Source of the DNA: Opitutales bacterium
GTDB lineage: Bacteria > Verrucomicrobiota > Verrucomicrobiia > Opitutales > Seribacteraceae
Assembly: GCA_028045305.1 (NCBI GenBank)
Contig: JAOFTV010000007.1
Span: 24,614-88,613 of the forward strand
Direction of reading: 5' to 3'
DNA: 64,000 nt
The translations under genes were made by a program, and so were the position numbers. How positions within the stretch are numbered: position 1 is the first letter of the stretch; each line of letters begins with the position of its first letter. The notes under the pieces were generated by a model, which was given only the letters and a program-made list of their open reading frames with translations, had not been told where the DNA came from and did not search any database. Shown one piece after another: positions 53,364 through 62,266 of this stretch.

Positions 53364-54017
53364 TTAGTCGAAAAACTTCTCGATATTCCAAGAGAACACA
53401 TTTTGTACATCCAGGTCATCATCATCTAAGATAAAGACCGCGACTTTCTCTCTTAATTTTGCAAATTTATCAGAATCAATTGCTTGAATTTCTGTGCTCG
53501 AATAGTCAACCGCAAGAGATTGCAAAATCTCATTAACCAAACCATCATCCAGAGTAATTGTGCCATCTCCGTCTTGATCCACGATAATCATGATGTTGTC
53601 AGCACCGATCAATTTTCCGCCAGCATCGAATTCATCCTCAGAAAATGAGTGAAATTCTTTACCTTTTCGATTTTGTTGGTGACCAACTTCAACAGGCATC
53701 CACGTACCATCTTCTGACATACTTTTGCCCTTGAGAGAAATCAAAAAGTTATCGTAGTTATCCGGTTCCGCCAAGCTCACTGGAGCCCCCTCCTCAACCG
53801 AAAGAAGAAAGGGAGGAAAGTAGCCATAATGAGCTTTGTATTGATGAAGTTGAGTGACCCAACCTCTAACGATTGCCTGAACTTTTGTTTTCTCGGATCC
53901 ACTTAGCAAATCAATAACCTTGGGGCCTACAATCCCCATCAATATTCCTAAAATGGAAATGACAACCAATAATTCGATAAGGGTAAATGCTCTTTTTTCC
54001 TTTGTTTTATTTTTCAT
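53364..54017 (-). CDS. Type II-type pseudopilin, GspG-like with Asp-rich loop
   Basis: The leader MKNKTKEKRA is followed by FTLIELLVVISILGILMGIV and GPKVIDLLSGSEKTKVQAIV, the major-pseudopilin pattern. A late VDQDGDGTITLDDG loop resembles an EF-hand-like calcium site; true GspG proteins also bind calcium near the C-terminus. The 217-residue length exceeds the usual 140-150 of GspG. It is 9 nt after the neighbouring pseudopilin gene. Confidence 0.87.
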   Translation of the reverse strand: MKNKTKEKRAFTLIELLVVISILGILMGIVGPKVIDLLSGSEKTKVQAIVRGWVTQLHQYKAHYGYFPPFLLSVEEGAPVSLAEPDNYDNFLISLKGKSMSEDGTWMPVEVGHQQNRKGKEFHSFSEDEFDAGGKLIGADNIMIIVDQDGDGTITLDDGLVNEILQSLAVDYSSTEIQAIDSDKFAKLREKVAVFILDDDDLDVQNVFSWNIEKFFD

Positions 54018-54026
54018 AAATATTAA

Positions 54027-54596
54027 TTACCATTTCCCGGGTTCGGTTGAAGGGATATTGTCCATATCTACAGCTGTTTTTTCAAGCACCCCGTCTATAT
54101 CACCTTCCAAGAATTGTGTTTCTTTATCCGGTCCTTTCGAAAAAAGTAAATATCCTTCATGTCCGTCCAAACGAGGGAAGTTATATTGATAAGGTTCCTC
54201 CCAAGGATCAATCAACAGTTCTTTTTCGGTTTCCAAGGTTTCAAGAGTAAATTTATCTAATGGCAAGTAACTTTTCCTGCTCTCTCCTTCATTAAATTCT
54301 TCACCCAGTTCATCGTGTGTACCACTCAAAACTTGTAACAATCGGACAGCACATTCTTCCATTCCTTCAAGATCCTCCGTGGTTGGAAATGTTCCATAAT
54401 CTCTTTTGTAGTCTTCCAAACTAAGTTGAAGAATTTTGATTTCCGCCTTTGCTTGTTTGATCGCCTGATCCCCAAAAAGATAGGTCGCACCAGAAAACAA
54501 TATACTTCCCAAAACCCCTATAACCAAGAGCACAACCATTAATTCAACCAAGGTGAATGCGCGAGTTCTTCTTTGAAGCATTATTTCATTCATCAT
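54027..54596 (-). CDS. Type II-type major pseudopilin, GspG-like
   Basis: This is the first gene of the pseudopilin row. The leader MMNEIMLQRRTRA is followed by FTLVELMVVLLVIGVLGSIL. The next stretch AKAEIKILQLSLEDYKRDYG with FPTTEDLEG, then LLIDPWEEPYQYNFP, is the GspG signature (yrldnxxYPtTeqGLxaL....DPWGxpYxY). The best GspG match of the four. Start near 54596; an ATG three codons into the sequence is also possible. Confidence 0.88.
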   Translation of the reverse strand: MMNEIMLQRRTRAFTLVELMVVLLVIGVLGSILFSGATYLFGDQAIKQAKAEIKILQLSLEDYKRDYGTFPTTEDLEGMEECAVRLLQVLSGTHDELGEEFNEGESRKSYLPLDKFTLETLETEKELLIDPWEEPYQYNFPRLDGHEGYLLFSKGPDKETQFLEGDIDGVLEKTAVDMDNIPSTEPGKW

Positions 54597-54632
54597 TTAA
54601 CAATGTCTACCTATCTCAGGAAAATGCGATCA

Positions 54633-56174
54633 TCAAGAACCTTTCTGCTTAGAAGCAGTGAGAGTCCATGAGAATCTCATCATTTTTAAAACAAGAAAAA
54701 AGGACAAGATTGCCGATGGCACCAAGACTGAAAGAGTTATTAAATCCCCGGTTTTACCATCAATCTGTGTGAGTCTAGGCAAAAGAAATGCCAAAAGGAA
54801 ATACATACAGGTGCAACCAAGAAGCGGTGAAAACGAAGATATTTTTCTTGGAGCTAGCCAGTCGCCCATTTGCAGGGATTGATTTTTCCAACACAAAAAA
54901 ACCAACTGAGAAAACGCAGATATAAAGTTTGCCCAAGCCAATCCTAAAACACCATATTTTTGCATTAGCACCAAGCTTGCGATCAAATTAATAAGCAAGC
55001 TTACGATGGCTCCATGATAAGGTGTTGTCATGTTTTTTTCAGAGTGAAACGCCTTTACCATGAAACTGCTGTATGCATAAAAGGGTATAGTCCAAGCGGC
55101 AATTCTTAGTACATTTACAGCCTGTACTGTTTCCTCCGGTCCAAAAGCATTCCATTGAAACAATAGCCTGAGAATTGGATCAGCCAGTACATAAAGGCCA
55201 ACGGCTGAGGGAAGCGTGATTGCACCTATTGTTCTCATCCCGAGAAAAAAAGCTTCCTCGTAACCCTTAGCATTCCCCTGAGTGGATGCTTTAGATAATT
55301 TTGGAAAAAGCACCGTTGAAATGGCGATGGCGAAAACTCCTAAAGGTAATTCGACCATGCGTGCGGCCATATACAAGAAGGAGAGGCCTCCAGTTTCGTC
55401 CAATGAATAGGCAAGAAATCTAGAAATCAATAAATTCACCTGTGCGACTGCCGCGCCCAATGCACCAACCCAAAAGAGAGACTTTACCGAATTAAGGTCA
55501 GACGATCCGCTTAGGTCTATACTCCACCCCCAAGATTCCCTGACTTTCAGGGCCCTCCAAGGCAACCATAACTGCAAGCATCCAGCGCCAACTACACTAA
55601 TTCCGAGCAAGCAAGCTACCCACCCCAAGTCTTGAAATACAAACAACTGAGCGAGCACAAGACATATGATCATGCAAAGATTTAGAATCACAGGTGAAAT
55701 TGCTCCCTCGAAGAACCTTCCCCTCACATTCAATGCACCAACCAAAATTGCTGAAGTACAGATAAAAATCAGGTAGGCAAAAGTTATGCCATTCAACCGG
55801 GCAGCAAAGAACCATTTTTGTCCATCATCAGCAAAACAATAACTCACTGACCAAGAGCCCAAGCAAATCAGTAAAGCCAGAACACCCAAATAAAGGAGCA
55901 TCCTGGAAACTATTTGATTGAGAAGAGCCCAGGCTCGATTACGTCCGGTCTCATTCCAAGCAGTTGTAAAAACAGGCAAAAATGCGGAATTCAAAGTACC
56001 TTCCCCCAGCATTCTTCTGAACAAATTAGGGAAAGTAAAGGCAAGCAGGAAAGCTTCTCCAAACATTGATGCTCCAAACGTTGCAAAAAAAAGAACATCA
56101 CGCAGAAGCCCAAGAATTCGTGAAACCATTGTCGCACCACTCACTACTGATATACTTCCCCAGAAGTTTTTCAC
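54633..56174 (-). CDS. murJ: Lipid II flippase MurJ (MviN)
   Basis: MurJ flips lipid II for peptidoglycan synthesis. The 513-residue protein has about 14 hydrophobic segments. It starts SVVSGATMVSRILGLLRDVL, then FGEAFLLAFTFPNLFRRMLG and EGTLNSAFLPVFTTAW, the MviN signatures. MVELPLGVFAIAISTVLFPK and LSKAS are also diagnostic. It lies 36 nt upstream of the pseudopilin genes on the same strand and about 60 nt after the TPR gene. Confidence 0.96.
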   Translation of the reverse strand: MKNFWGSISVVSGATMVSRILGLLRDVLFFATFGASMFGEAFLLAFTFPNLFRRMLGEGTLNSAFLPVFTTAWNETGRNRAWALLNQIVSRMLLYLGVLALLICLGSWSVSYCFADDGQKWFFAARLNGITFAYLIFICTSAILVGALNVRGRFFEGAISPVILNLCMIICLVLAQLFVFQDLGWVACLLGISVVGAGCLQLWLPWRALKVRESWGWSIDLSGSSDLNSVKSLFWVGALGAAVAQVNLLISRFLAYSLDETGGLSFLYMAARMVELPLGVFAIAISTVLFPKLSKASTQGNAKGYEEAFFLGMRTIGAITLPSAVGLYVLADPILRLLFQWNAFGPEETVQAVNVLRIAAWTIPFYAYSSFMVKAFHSEKNMTTPYHGAIVSLLINLIASLVLMQKYGVLGLAWANFISAFSQLVFLCWKNQSLQMGDWLAPRKISSFSPLLGCTCMYFLLAFLLPRLTQIDGKTGDLITLSVLVPSAILSFFLVLKMMRFSWTLTASKQKGS

Positions 56175-56236
56175 GAGATTTGAGGATTATGAAAGCTTGA
56201 AGCTAGTGCAATGCTCTAGTTGTGAATCAAAATTCC

Positions 56237-56548
56237 TTACTCAATCTCTGCAAGCAATTCATTTGCCTCGTGCAAGGGATCTTCGTGATTTTGTTCTGTG
56301 GCAAGCTTCCGTGTGATATGTAAATTCTTGATTGCCAGTTCTGTATTCCCCAATGCCAAATAAGCTTTTGAAAGAAAAAGGGCGGGCATCATCCAATCCG
56401 GCTTAGCGAGGAGGCAATCCTCAAATAAACAAGCAGCTTCCTTGTTTTGTCCCCGTTCAAACAATTCTTGCCCAAGGCTGTACTTGTAAAGTGGGTTATC
56501 AGGGAACTCATCTATCTTTCGCCGGAAATGCAAGATGCGGTCCGACAT
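56237..56548 (-). CDS. Small TPR-repeat protein
   Basis: From the ATG at 56548 the protein is 103 residues. It has about two TPR units: DNPLYKYSLGQELFERGQNK then EAACLFEDCLLAKPDWMMPA, and ALFLSKAYLALGNTELAIKN. TPR proteins mediate protein contacts; the partner is unknown. It lies 11 nt downstream of the PP2C gene, so the two are probably co-expressed. The frame is open upstream to 56578, overlapping PP2C, but ATG 56548 fits better. Confidence 0.82.
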   Translation of the reverse strand: MSDRILHFRRKIDEFPDNPLYKYSLGQELFERGQNKEAACLFEDCLLAKPDWMMPALFLSKAYLALGNTELAIKNLHITRKLATEQNHEDPLHEANELLAEIE

Positions 56549-56559
56549 AAATAGAAAAT

Positions 56560-57321
56560 CTATTGAGCACGAATGCAAACGACGGTGGAATTGTCCACTC
56601 CACCGTTTTGATTTGCCAAGTCAATTAACTGATGAACCAATTCCTTAACTTCCAATTCGCCACATAACTTTTCGATCGTTTCAAATTCAACCATATTGGT
56701 TAGACCATCAGAACAAATCATTAGGGTATCCCCGGCTCTGACTTCAATGCTTCCAAGATCAACATCAAAATCAATCTCTTGCCCCATGCACCTAGTCAAA
56801 GTGTGGGCATAGTGCTCAGGCATATCGTTCGCGGCATCAGGGCCATGCTTGGCCAACAATTCAGCTTCCAATGTATGCGATCTTGAAACTTGTTTAAGGG
56901 AATTCGAAGAACCGTCAAAATGAAAGACTACGGAATCCCCAACCTGAGCAAACATAAAACGATCTCCCAAGGAGCGAAGTGCTGAAAAAGTGGTACCAAT
57001 TCCATTCTGTCCACCAACAATTTCACCTGAATGTAGAAGGTTTTTGTGAATCGTACGAACGATTTCAACAAATTCTTGCTCGTTGGTACAACTGCCTGGA
57101 CCCTGAATACAAGCGTCCAGGTTTTGCATAGCTAGCAAACTTGCCAGAGCACCGAAAGGCAACCCTCCCACTCCATCCGCAACAGCAAATAAGCCTTTAT
57201 CGAGACGGTTAAGAAAAGAATCTTCATTGGTCTCACGAAGAAACCCCACATCCGAATGGCCATGGGAAACCAAGGTGACCGATGAGGCAAGGGAAGCTTT
57301 TTCTTTAACTGACTGATCCAT
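56560..57321 (-). CDS. PP2C-type Ser/Thr protein phosphatase
   Basis: The enzyme is a metal-dependent phosphatase of the PrpC/Stp type. Visible motifs are HGHSDVGFLRETNEDSFLNR, LFAVADGVGGLPFGALAS (metal-binding Asp), FMFAQVGDSVVFHF, LTRCMGQE, RAGDTLMICSDGLTNMV and the final GGVDNSTVVCIRA. The 253-residue length is typical. No partner kinase is adjacent. The gene is followed by the small TPR gene. Confidence 0.94.
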   Translation of the reverse strand: MDQSVKEKASLASSVTLVSHGHSDVGFLRETNEDSFLNRLDKGLFAVADGVGGLPFGALASLLAMQNLDACIQGPGSCTNEQEFVEIVRTIHKNLLHSGEIVGGQNGIGTTFSALRSLGDRFMFAQVGDSVVFHFDGSSNSLKQVSRSHTLEAELLAKHGPDAANDMPEHYAHTLTRCMGQEIDFDVDLGSIEVRAGDTLMICSDGLTNMVEFETIEKLCGELEVKELVHQLIDLANQNGGVDNSTVVCIRAQ

Positions 57322-57348
57322 GAAATTCTAATTTACTCGCAAATCGGA

Positions 57349-59436
57349 CTAAAAATCAATGTCATTATCTATCAACTCAGAGGAATCGCCAAAAATTTCC
57401 TCCACCGTTACCCGATCGATTGAATTATGGGGCAACTCGGCAATAAAATCCTTTCCATATCCTTGCCTTAAAATCCGGGAATCCAAAACAATCAAATCTC
57501 CGCAGTCTGTTGTTGAACGAATCAGGCGCCCTACCCCCTGCCTGAATCTCATAATCGCACCCGGTAAAGTAATTTCCCTAAAAGGATTTCTTTTTTGGCT
57601 CTCAAAGTATTCACTTCGTGCTTCTTTAAGTGGATGGTTGGGGTTTTCGAAAGGTAACCTAGTTAAAATCACCTGAGATAGACAAGATCCTTTGGCATCA
57701 AATCCTTTCCAAAAACTCTCTGCCCCCAAAAGTAAAGCATCTCCTTCCTCGATCATTCGCTTGCGCAATTCAGACCTTGGAAGATCTTCTCCTTGAGCAT
57801 AAAGCGAGCGACCAAGCTTTACCCATTCGTTCCTCAGTTCCCGGTAGCAATATTTCAAATCCGCATAATTAGTGAACAAAACAAGGGTTCCACCCTCCAT
57901 GGATCTGGCCAATTGGTGGATCGATCTAGATAGAAATGCGAGGTATGGAGCACGGTCTCCAGACATTGGATTGGGAGCATCCGATAAAATTCGAATATTC
58001 ATACTCGATGGATAATCAAAGGGGGATTTCAAAACCTTTTCTTCACTGGCAACCACTCCAATCTCATTTCTAAAAAAATCGGCCTTTCCATTCCTGGTTA
58101 TCGTTGCACTTGTCATTACTACGGAAGATCCTTTCCCAAACAATTCCTCTCTTAATAATTCCGCAACCTGCAAAGGAGCACTTCGGAGGTGAAGGATATC
58201 ATTATTACTTCCAGTTCGCTCAATCCAATAAACATGATCCTTGTTCTTTTGTTCAATAACATCCGATAATGCAGACAGGTAACCCTGGGCACGTTTTGCC
58301 TGGTCTTTGATTTCTAACCTTGTCACTTCTCCCTCGGTCAGGTCGCTAAGCTCAACTAGGGTTCTCAGCATTTTTCCAAAGGGTGGGAAAATCTCCATCG
58401 GCAAGGAATGTCCATGCCTAATGCGTACCCTGTCTCTATCCCCCAAAGTTTCCATGTGCAAGTACTGGAAAAAGTCTTCAACCGCCAATTTTGCCTCCTC
58501 AATTCTCGCTAAATCATTGCTTCTGGCAATCTTTGCAAGTACCCCTTTTCCTTTTTTAGGATTGTACAAACGTCTAAGAAAATTTTCCAAACTCCATGAA
58601 CTCACAGAAACCCCAAGATGCTCACTCGCTACATCTGGCATCTCATGAGCCTCGTCAAATATAACGAAATCATTTGGAAAAAGAATACCATCCTCCTCTC
58701 CTTCCGGCCCTGCACCTGCACCCATCAGGGAAAAAAATAGACTATGGTTTACAATAATAACATCGGCCTGGTCGACCAAAGATCTGGCTTTCCGATAATG
58801 GCAGTTTTCCGGCTGACAGCTTTTAGATGAGCAAAGAGAAGAGTCGGCGTTTACCGACTCCCATACAGCAGACATAGGTGTTGGTGATAATTCCTGCCTG
58901 ATTCCTTCAACTGGTCCGCTCTGCTCCCATTCTGAGATTCTTTGCAACTCATCCCTTTGCCTATTCTCGAAAAGATCTGATTGTCCGATTAGCGCACGAC
59001 TCAGCCGGTTGGAGCAGAGATAATTCGCCCGCCCAACTAATAATGCACATCTAAAATCTGCATACTCATTCATTCCGGGAGATCGGCTAAAAAGGTCCCG
59101 CACCGCAGGCACATCTTTTTCCAGTAATTGTTCCTGTAAACTAATGGTGTTGGTTGCCACGACACAGGGTCTCTTTGTCAATCTGGCAAAAAGAATTGCC
59201 GGTATCAAATAAGCCAAACTTTTTCCCACTCCCGTTCCCGCTTCCACAATCAAGTGCGTATCTCCCAGTAAACTTTTGGCCACTGACATAGCCATTGCTC
59301 CCTGTTCAGCTCGATACTCAAAACCAAGTTCCTTGATCAGGTTTCCATCCTCAGAAAAAGTATTCTCAACCAATGTAAGAAAATTCTCAGACCAAGCACC
59401 CTTTTCAAGGGCTTGCTCATCTAAAATCCGGATCAT
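57349..59436 (-). CDS. DinG/XPD-type ATP-dependent DNA helicase
   Basis: This superfamily 2 helicase has Walker A GTGVGKS (residues 67-73 within VEAGTGVGKSLAYLIPA) and the DEAH box FDEAHEMPD. Four Cys (YLCSNR, SSLCSSKSC and PENC) fit the iron-sulphur cluster site of DinG/XPD helicases. The C-terminal motif V/VI is FRQGVGRLIRSTTDCGDLIV. The 695-residue length is typical for DinG. It is likely involved in repair or in clearing R-loops. Confidence 0.93.
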   Translation of the reverse strand: MIRILDEQALEKGAWSENFLTLVENTFSEDGNLIKELGFEYRAEQGAMAMSVAKSLLGDTHLIVEAGTGVGKSLAYLIPAILFARLTKRPCVVATNTISLQEQLLEKDVPAVRDLFSRSPGMNEYADFRCALLVGRANYLCSNRLSRALIGQSDLFENRQRDELQRISEWEQSGPVEGIRQELSPTPMSAVWESVNADSSLCSSKSCQPENCHYRKARSLVDQADVIIVNHSLFFSLMGAGAGPEGEEDGILFPNDFVIFDEAHEMPDVASEHLGVSVSSWSLENFLRRLYNPKKGKGVLAKIARSNDLARIEEAKLAVEDFFQYLHMETLGDRDRVRIRHGHSLPMEIFPPFGKMLRTLVELSDLTEGEVTRLEIKDQAKRAQGYLSALSDVIEQKNKDHVYWIERTGSNNDILHLRSAPLQVAELLREELFGKGSSVVMTSATITRNGKADFFRNEIGVVASEEKVLKSPFDYPSSMNIRILSDAPNPMSGDRAPYLAFLSRSIHQLARSMEGGTLVLFTNYADLKYCYRELRNEWVKLGRSLYAQGEDLPRSELRKRMIEEGDALLLGAESFWKGFDAKGSCLSQVILTRLPFENPNHPLKEARSEYFESQKRNPFREITLPGAIMRFRQGVGRLIRSTTDCGDLIVLDSRILRQGYGKDFIAELPHNSIDRVTVEEIFGDSSELIDNDIDF

Positions 59437-59467
59437 TCTTTTTTTAAAATAAAGAGGGTAAAACAGC

Positions 59468-60115
59468 CTAGGGACGGACGAAGGGATTAGTCAGTTTTTC
59501 TTGCCTCACTGATGTATCAGGTCCATGACCCACAGCTAGTGCGGTGCCGTCTGGCAATGGATAAATTTTCTCCCTGATAGACCGTTCAAGAGCAGGAAAA
59601 TCTCCCCCAGGAAGATCGGTCCTTCCTATACTTCCAGAAAAAATAACATCCCCAACAAAACAAAGGTTTTCCGCACCTACCCAAAACGCAACATTTCCCG
59701 GACAATGCCCCGGGCAATGCAGCACCTTGACCGAACGTCCCAAAAAACTCAATTCATCCCCGTCACTAATCCAACGAGTTATCTGAACCGGTTTCAGTTC
59801 CAATCCTGGTATGGAAAACTGCGTCATCACAGCCGGGTCCTCAAACATCATACGGTCGTCCATATGACCAAGAACCTCAATATTTTCATCCACAAGTTCA
59901 TGGGCACCAGCCATATGATCCCAATGCCCGTGAGTTAACCAAATTTCTTTCAAAGTTAGGTTTTGTTCATGAAGAACTTGTTGAACTTCTTTTGCACAAT
60001 CAGGAGGTGCATCAATAAGAATTGCCTCTTCCCCACCTTCTTCCCAGTTCAAAAAAGCATTCGTACCAATTGGACCGAGCTCCATCTTTTTTACCACTAA
60101 TTTATTCATCTTCAT
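59468..60115 (-). CDS. MBL-fold metallo-hydrolase (glyoxalase II-like)
   Basis: The zinc motif THGHWDH is at about residue 65 from the ATG at 60115, followed by the later ligands in HCPGHCPGNVAFWV (His) and FVGDVIFSGSIGRTDLPGGD (Asp), and a final LAVGHGPDTS (His). The pattern is that of hydroxyacylglutathione-hydrolase-like proteins in which the short C-terminal domain is lost. The substrate is unknown. Open frame extends to 60133 without an ATG; an alternative ATG is at 60109. Confidence 0.9.
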   Translation of the reverse strand: MKMNKLVVKKMELGPIGTNAFLNWEEGGEEAILIDAPPDCAKEVQQVLHEQNLTLKEIWLTHGHWDHMAGAHELVDENIEVLGHMDDRMMFEDPAVMTQFSIPGLELKPVQITRWISDGDELSFLGRSVKVLHCPGHCPGNVAFWVGAENLCFVGDVIFSGSIGRTDLPGGDFPALERSIREKIYPLPDGTALAVGHGPDTSVRQEKLTNPFVRP

Positions 60116-60207
60116 CCACACTCTGCGCGCCAATCCCGTTACTCCAAGTCAAATGATCGTGCATTTGGGTACTTTCGACTTAAATTTCACTCCTCTTGCT
60201 CCTTGAC

Positions 60208-60236
60208 TTGAATGGGTAAAAAGTCTTTTTTATTCT
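60208..60236 (+). promoter_or_regulatory. Possible sigma-70 promoter of tRNA-Asp
   Basis: TTGAAT at 60208-60213 and TATTCT at 60231-60236 are separated by 17 nt and end about 14 nt before the tRNA. Both boxes match the consensus at four of six positions. Confidence 0.35.
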
Positions 60237-60249
60237 CCTTTCGCGGATT

Positions 60250-60326
<77 letters not shown>

Positions 60327-60349
60327 CCCCCCGATCCCGACTCTCCACT

Positions 60350-61018
60350 CTACTCCTCGCCTGAAATGGTGATTACGAGTACAAAAAAACAGAGGGTTAA
60401 ATTAAAAAGAGGAATTTGCAGGTTGGATGGCATTGAATAAATAATCGAAACCGCAGGTATCCATATAATCCAAGTTGATACCAAAAGGAACAGTGACTCA
60501 TCGATCATCTGCCTGAGATCCTTCAAAACATCCACTTCCGACCAGCAAAATCCAGAATCCTTCCAGCCATAGAAAATGGCCGTAATTGGAGCAGACCAAA
60601 AAACACAATAAATAAATTGATCAACCAATACTTTTGCGAAAACCACCGGAAATGTTGGCGACTCTCCTAGCAAATAGGATTGCAATCGGTAAAAGGCATC
60701 GACCTCCACACCCTTACAAGCCCAAAACAAAAGGAAAAACAAGAACCAATGATATTTCCTCCCAAAGGGAATTCTCCCTTTTGCAAGAAGGGCAAGAAAG
60801 GGAATTAAACCTCCGAATAAACCAGTAGATAAAGCAGAGTAAATATAGCCGAATTCATTTTTCGCATCAGCGATTTCATCAAGGTAGTTTCGAAATATAT
60901 CCGAGTTTTCATGACCTATGTAAACGGTTGCTCCAATCGTCCAAATTATGAGTCCCGCAACAAAATTAGCTCGCAGATTCACACGACATCTATTCCAAGC
61001 ATTAAGCAATAATTTCAT
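60350..61018 (-). CDS. Polytopic membrane protein, possibly Mpv17/PMP22-like
   Basis: About 222 residues with four or five hydrophobic segments. Two local patterns recall the eukaryotic-type Mpv17/PMP22 family: KVLVDQFIYCVFWSAPITAI (K-x-x-x-DQ-x6-P) and a C-terminal WIIWIPAVSIIYSMPSNLQI, similar to W-x-x-WP-x-x-Q-x-hydrophobic-N-x-x-x-VP-x-x-x-R. The match is partial, so the family call is tentative. Function is not predictable. ATG 61018 is chosen; a GTG at 61057 would add 13 residues. Confidence 0.7.
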   Translation of the reverse strand: MKLLLNAWNRCRVNLRANFVAGLIIWTIGATVYIGHENSDIFRNYLDEIADAKNEFGYIYSALSTGLFGGLIPFLALLAKGRIPFGRKYHWFLFFLLFWACKGVEVDAFYRLQSYLLGESPTFPVVFAKVLVDQFIYCVFWSAPITAIFYGWKDSGFCWSEVDVLKDLRQMIDESLFLLVSTWIIWIPAVSIIYSMPSNLQIPLFNLTLCFFVLVITISGEE

Positions 61019-61084
61019 CACCTGTAAATCCACCAAACTTCTTTTCCGAACCACCACTTTCGTGGGAAACGAAACGAAATAAAT

Positions 61085-62164
61085 TTAAAACCTCTCGCCC
61101 CGCTTTAAGGAACGGGCAAAAGCAACCATCAAACGAACAACCGCTTCCAGATCGTTTAAATCGATCACCTCGCTAGGGGTGTGCATGTAGCGTAAAGGAA
61201 TGCCTATCAAGCCCGTGGGAATTCCATCCCTTGCTACTTGAATTGCCCGAGCATCCGTGCCGGTTGGTCGGGGATCTGCTTCGATTTGGACATCAATTTT
61301 TTCGTCCAACGCACAATCCATCAATCGATCAAATACCCCGGGATGTATGTTTGGGCCGCGCGTCAGGATAGGACCCCCTCCCAAAGAGAACCGTCCATAT
61401 TTACGGTGATCTGCATCGGGATGATCAGTCGCGTGGCTCACATCCACCACCAAGGCAACATCCGGATTGGCAAGATGAGCAGATGATATCGCTCCCCTGG
61501 TTCCTATCTCCTCCTGGACCGTGGAAACCGCCACCACCTTACAAGTTGGTTTTTTAGCTTTGGCTAACCGAAGTAAGGTTTCGTTCACCGCATAGGCACC
61601 TGATTTGTCATCAAATGCCCGGGAGGTGGCTAAAGAACCGCTCAGAATTTCAAAGCCATGATCATAAACTGCAGCATCTCCAATCGTTACGCGTTCGAGT
61701 GCTTCTTCCCTGCTCGATGCTCCAATATCAATCCACATTTGATGAAATTCAGGTACACGCTTGCGCTCCTCTGGGGTCATTAAGTGAATAGCACGCTTAC
61801 CAGTAACTCCGCGAATAATTCCCTTCCGGGTTAAGATATCAACTCTCCTGCCTGAAATCATCGAGCGGTCGTGCCCCCCAATGGCATCGAAATAAAGGAA
61901 TCCCTTTTCATTTACATGCTTAATGATCAGTCCAAGTTCATCGATGTGACCGGCAAGCATCAAAGTCGGAGAGCCTCTGGTTCCCAAAGTTGCATGACAA
62001 TTACCCAAATTATCAACCTCAAATTTATCTGCCACTTTTTCAACTCTTGCCCGCACCACTTCCCTGGCTTCTTCCTCGTATCCGGATGGAGAACGGGCCT
62101 TGAGCAATTCTTCAAGAAATGCAGGCGGCTTGGGGGGGGTGGTTTTTTTGGTTTTCCTTTTCAT
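61085..62164 (-). CDS. M42 family metallo-aminopeptidase (FrvX/glutamyl aminopeptidase-like)
   Basis: A dinuclear zinc peptidase. Ligand regions visible are AGHIDELGLII (His73, Asp75), SRAFDDKSGAY, VSTVQEEIGTRGAISSAH and VVDVSHATDHPD, with the terminal YMHTPSEVIDLNDLEAVVRL. The 359-residue length is typical. It starts with a basic, Thr/Pro-rich stretch containing a run of eight C codons (G8 at 62132-62139 on the plus strand). It is divergent from hisA across about 100 nt, where no clear promoter was recognised. Confidence 0.94.
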   Translation of the reverse strand: MKRKTKKTTPPKPPAFLEELLKARSPSGYEEEAREVVRARVEKVADKFEVDNLGNCHATLGTRGSPTLMLAGHIDELGLIIKHVNEKGFLYFDAIGGHDRSMISGRRVDILTRKGIIRGVTGKRAIHLMTPEERKRVPEFHQMWIDIGASSREEALERVTIGDAAVYDHGFEILSGSLATSRAFDDKSGAYAVNETLLRLAKAKKPTCKVVAVSTVQEEIGTRGAISSAHLANPDVALVVDVSHATDHPDADHRKYGRFSLGGGPILTRGPNIHPGVFDRLMDCALDEKIDVQIEADPRPTGTDARAIQVARDGIPTGLIGIPLRYMHTPSEVIDLNDLEAVVRLMVAFARSLKRGERF

Positions 62165-62266
62165 GGATCAGAAATCAATCCATTCCCGGGGCTGATGGCA
62201 AGATTCATCCCCAAGGAATATTTTTCTTTCTCGCCCTTGATCTTTTCTACACCTAGTAGGGTTTGC

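Noticed and set aside
61871..62266. Upstream extension of the hisA frame (132 extra residues)
   Set aside because: It overlaps the start of the divergent M42 peptidase gene and does not fit the HisA N-terminus; the family start is the ATG at 62267.
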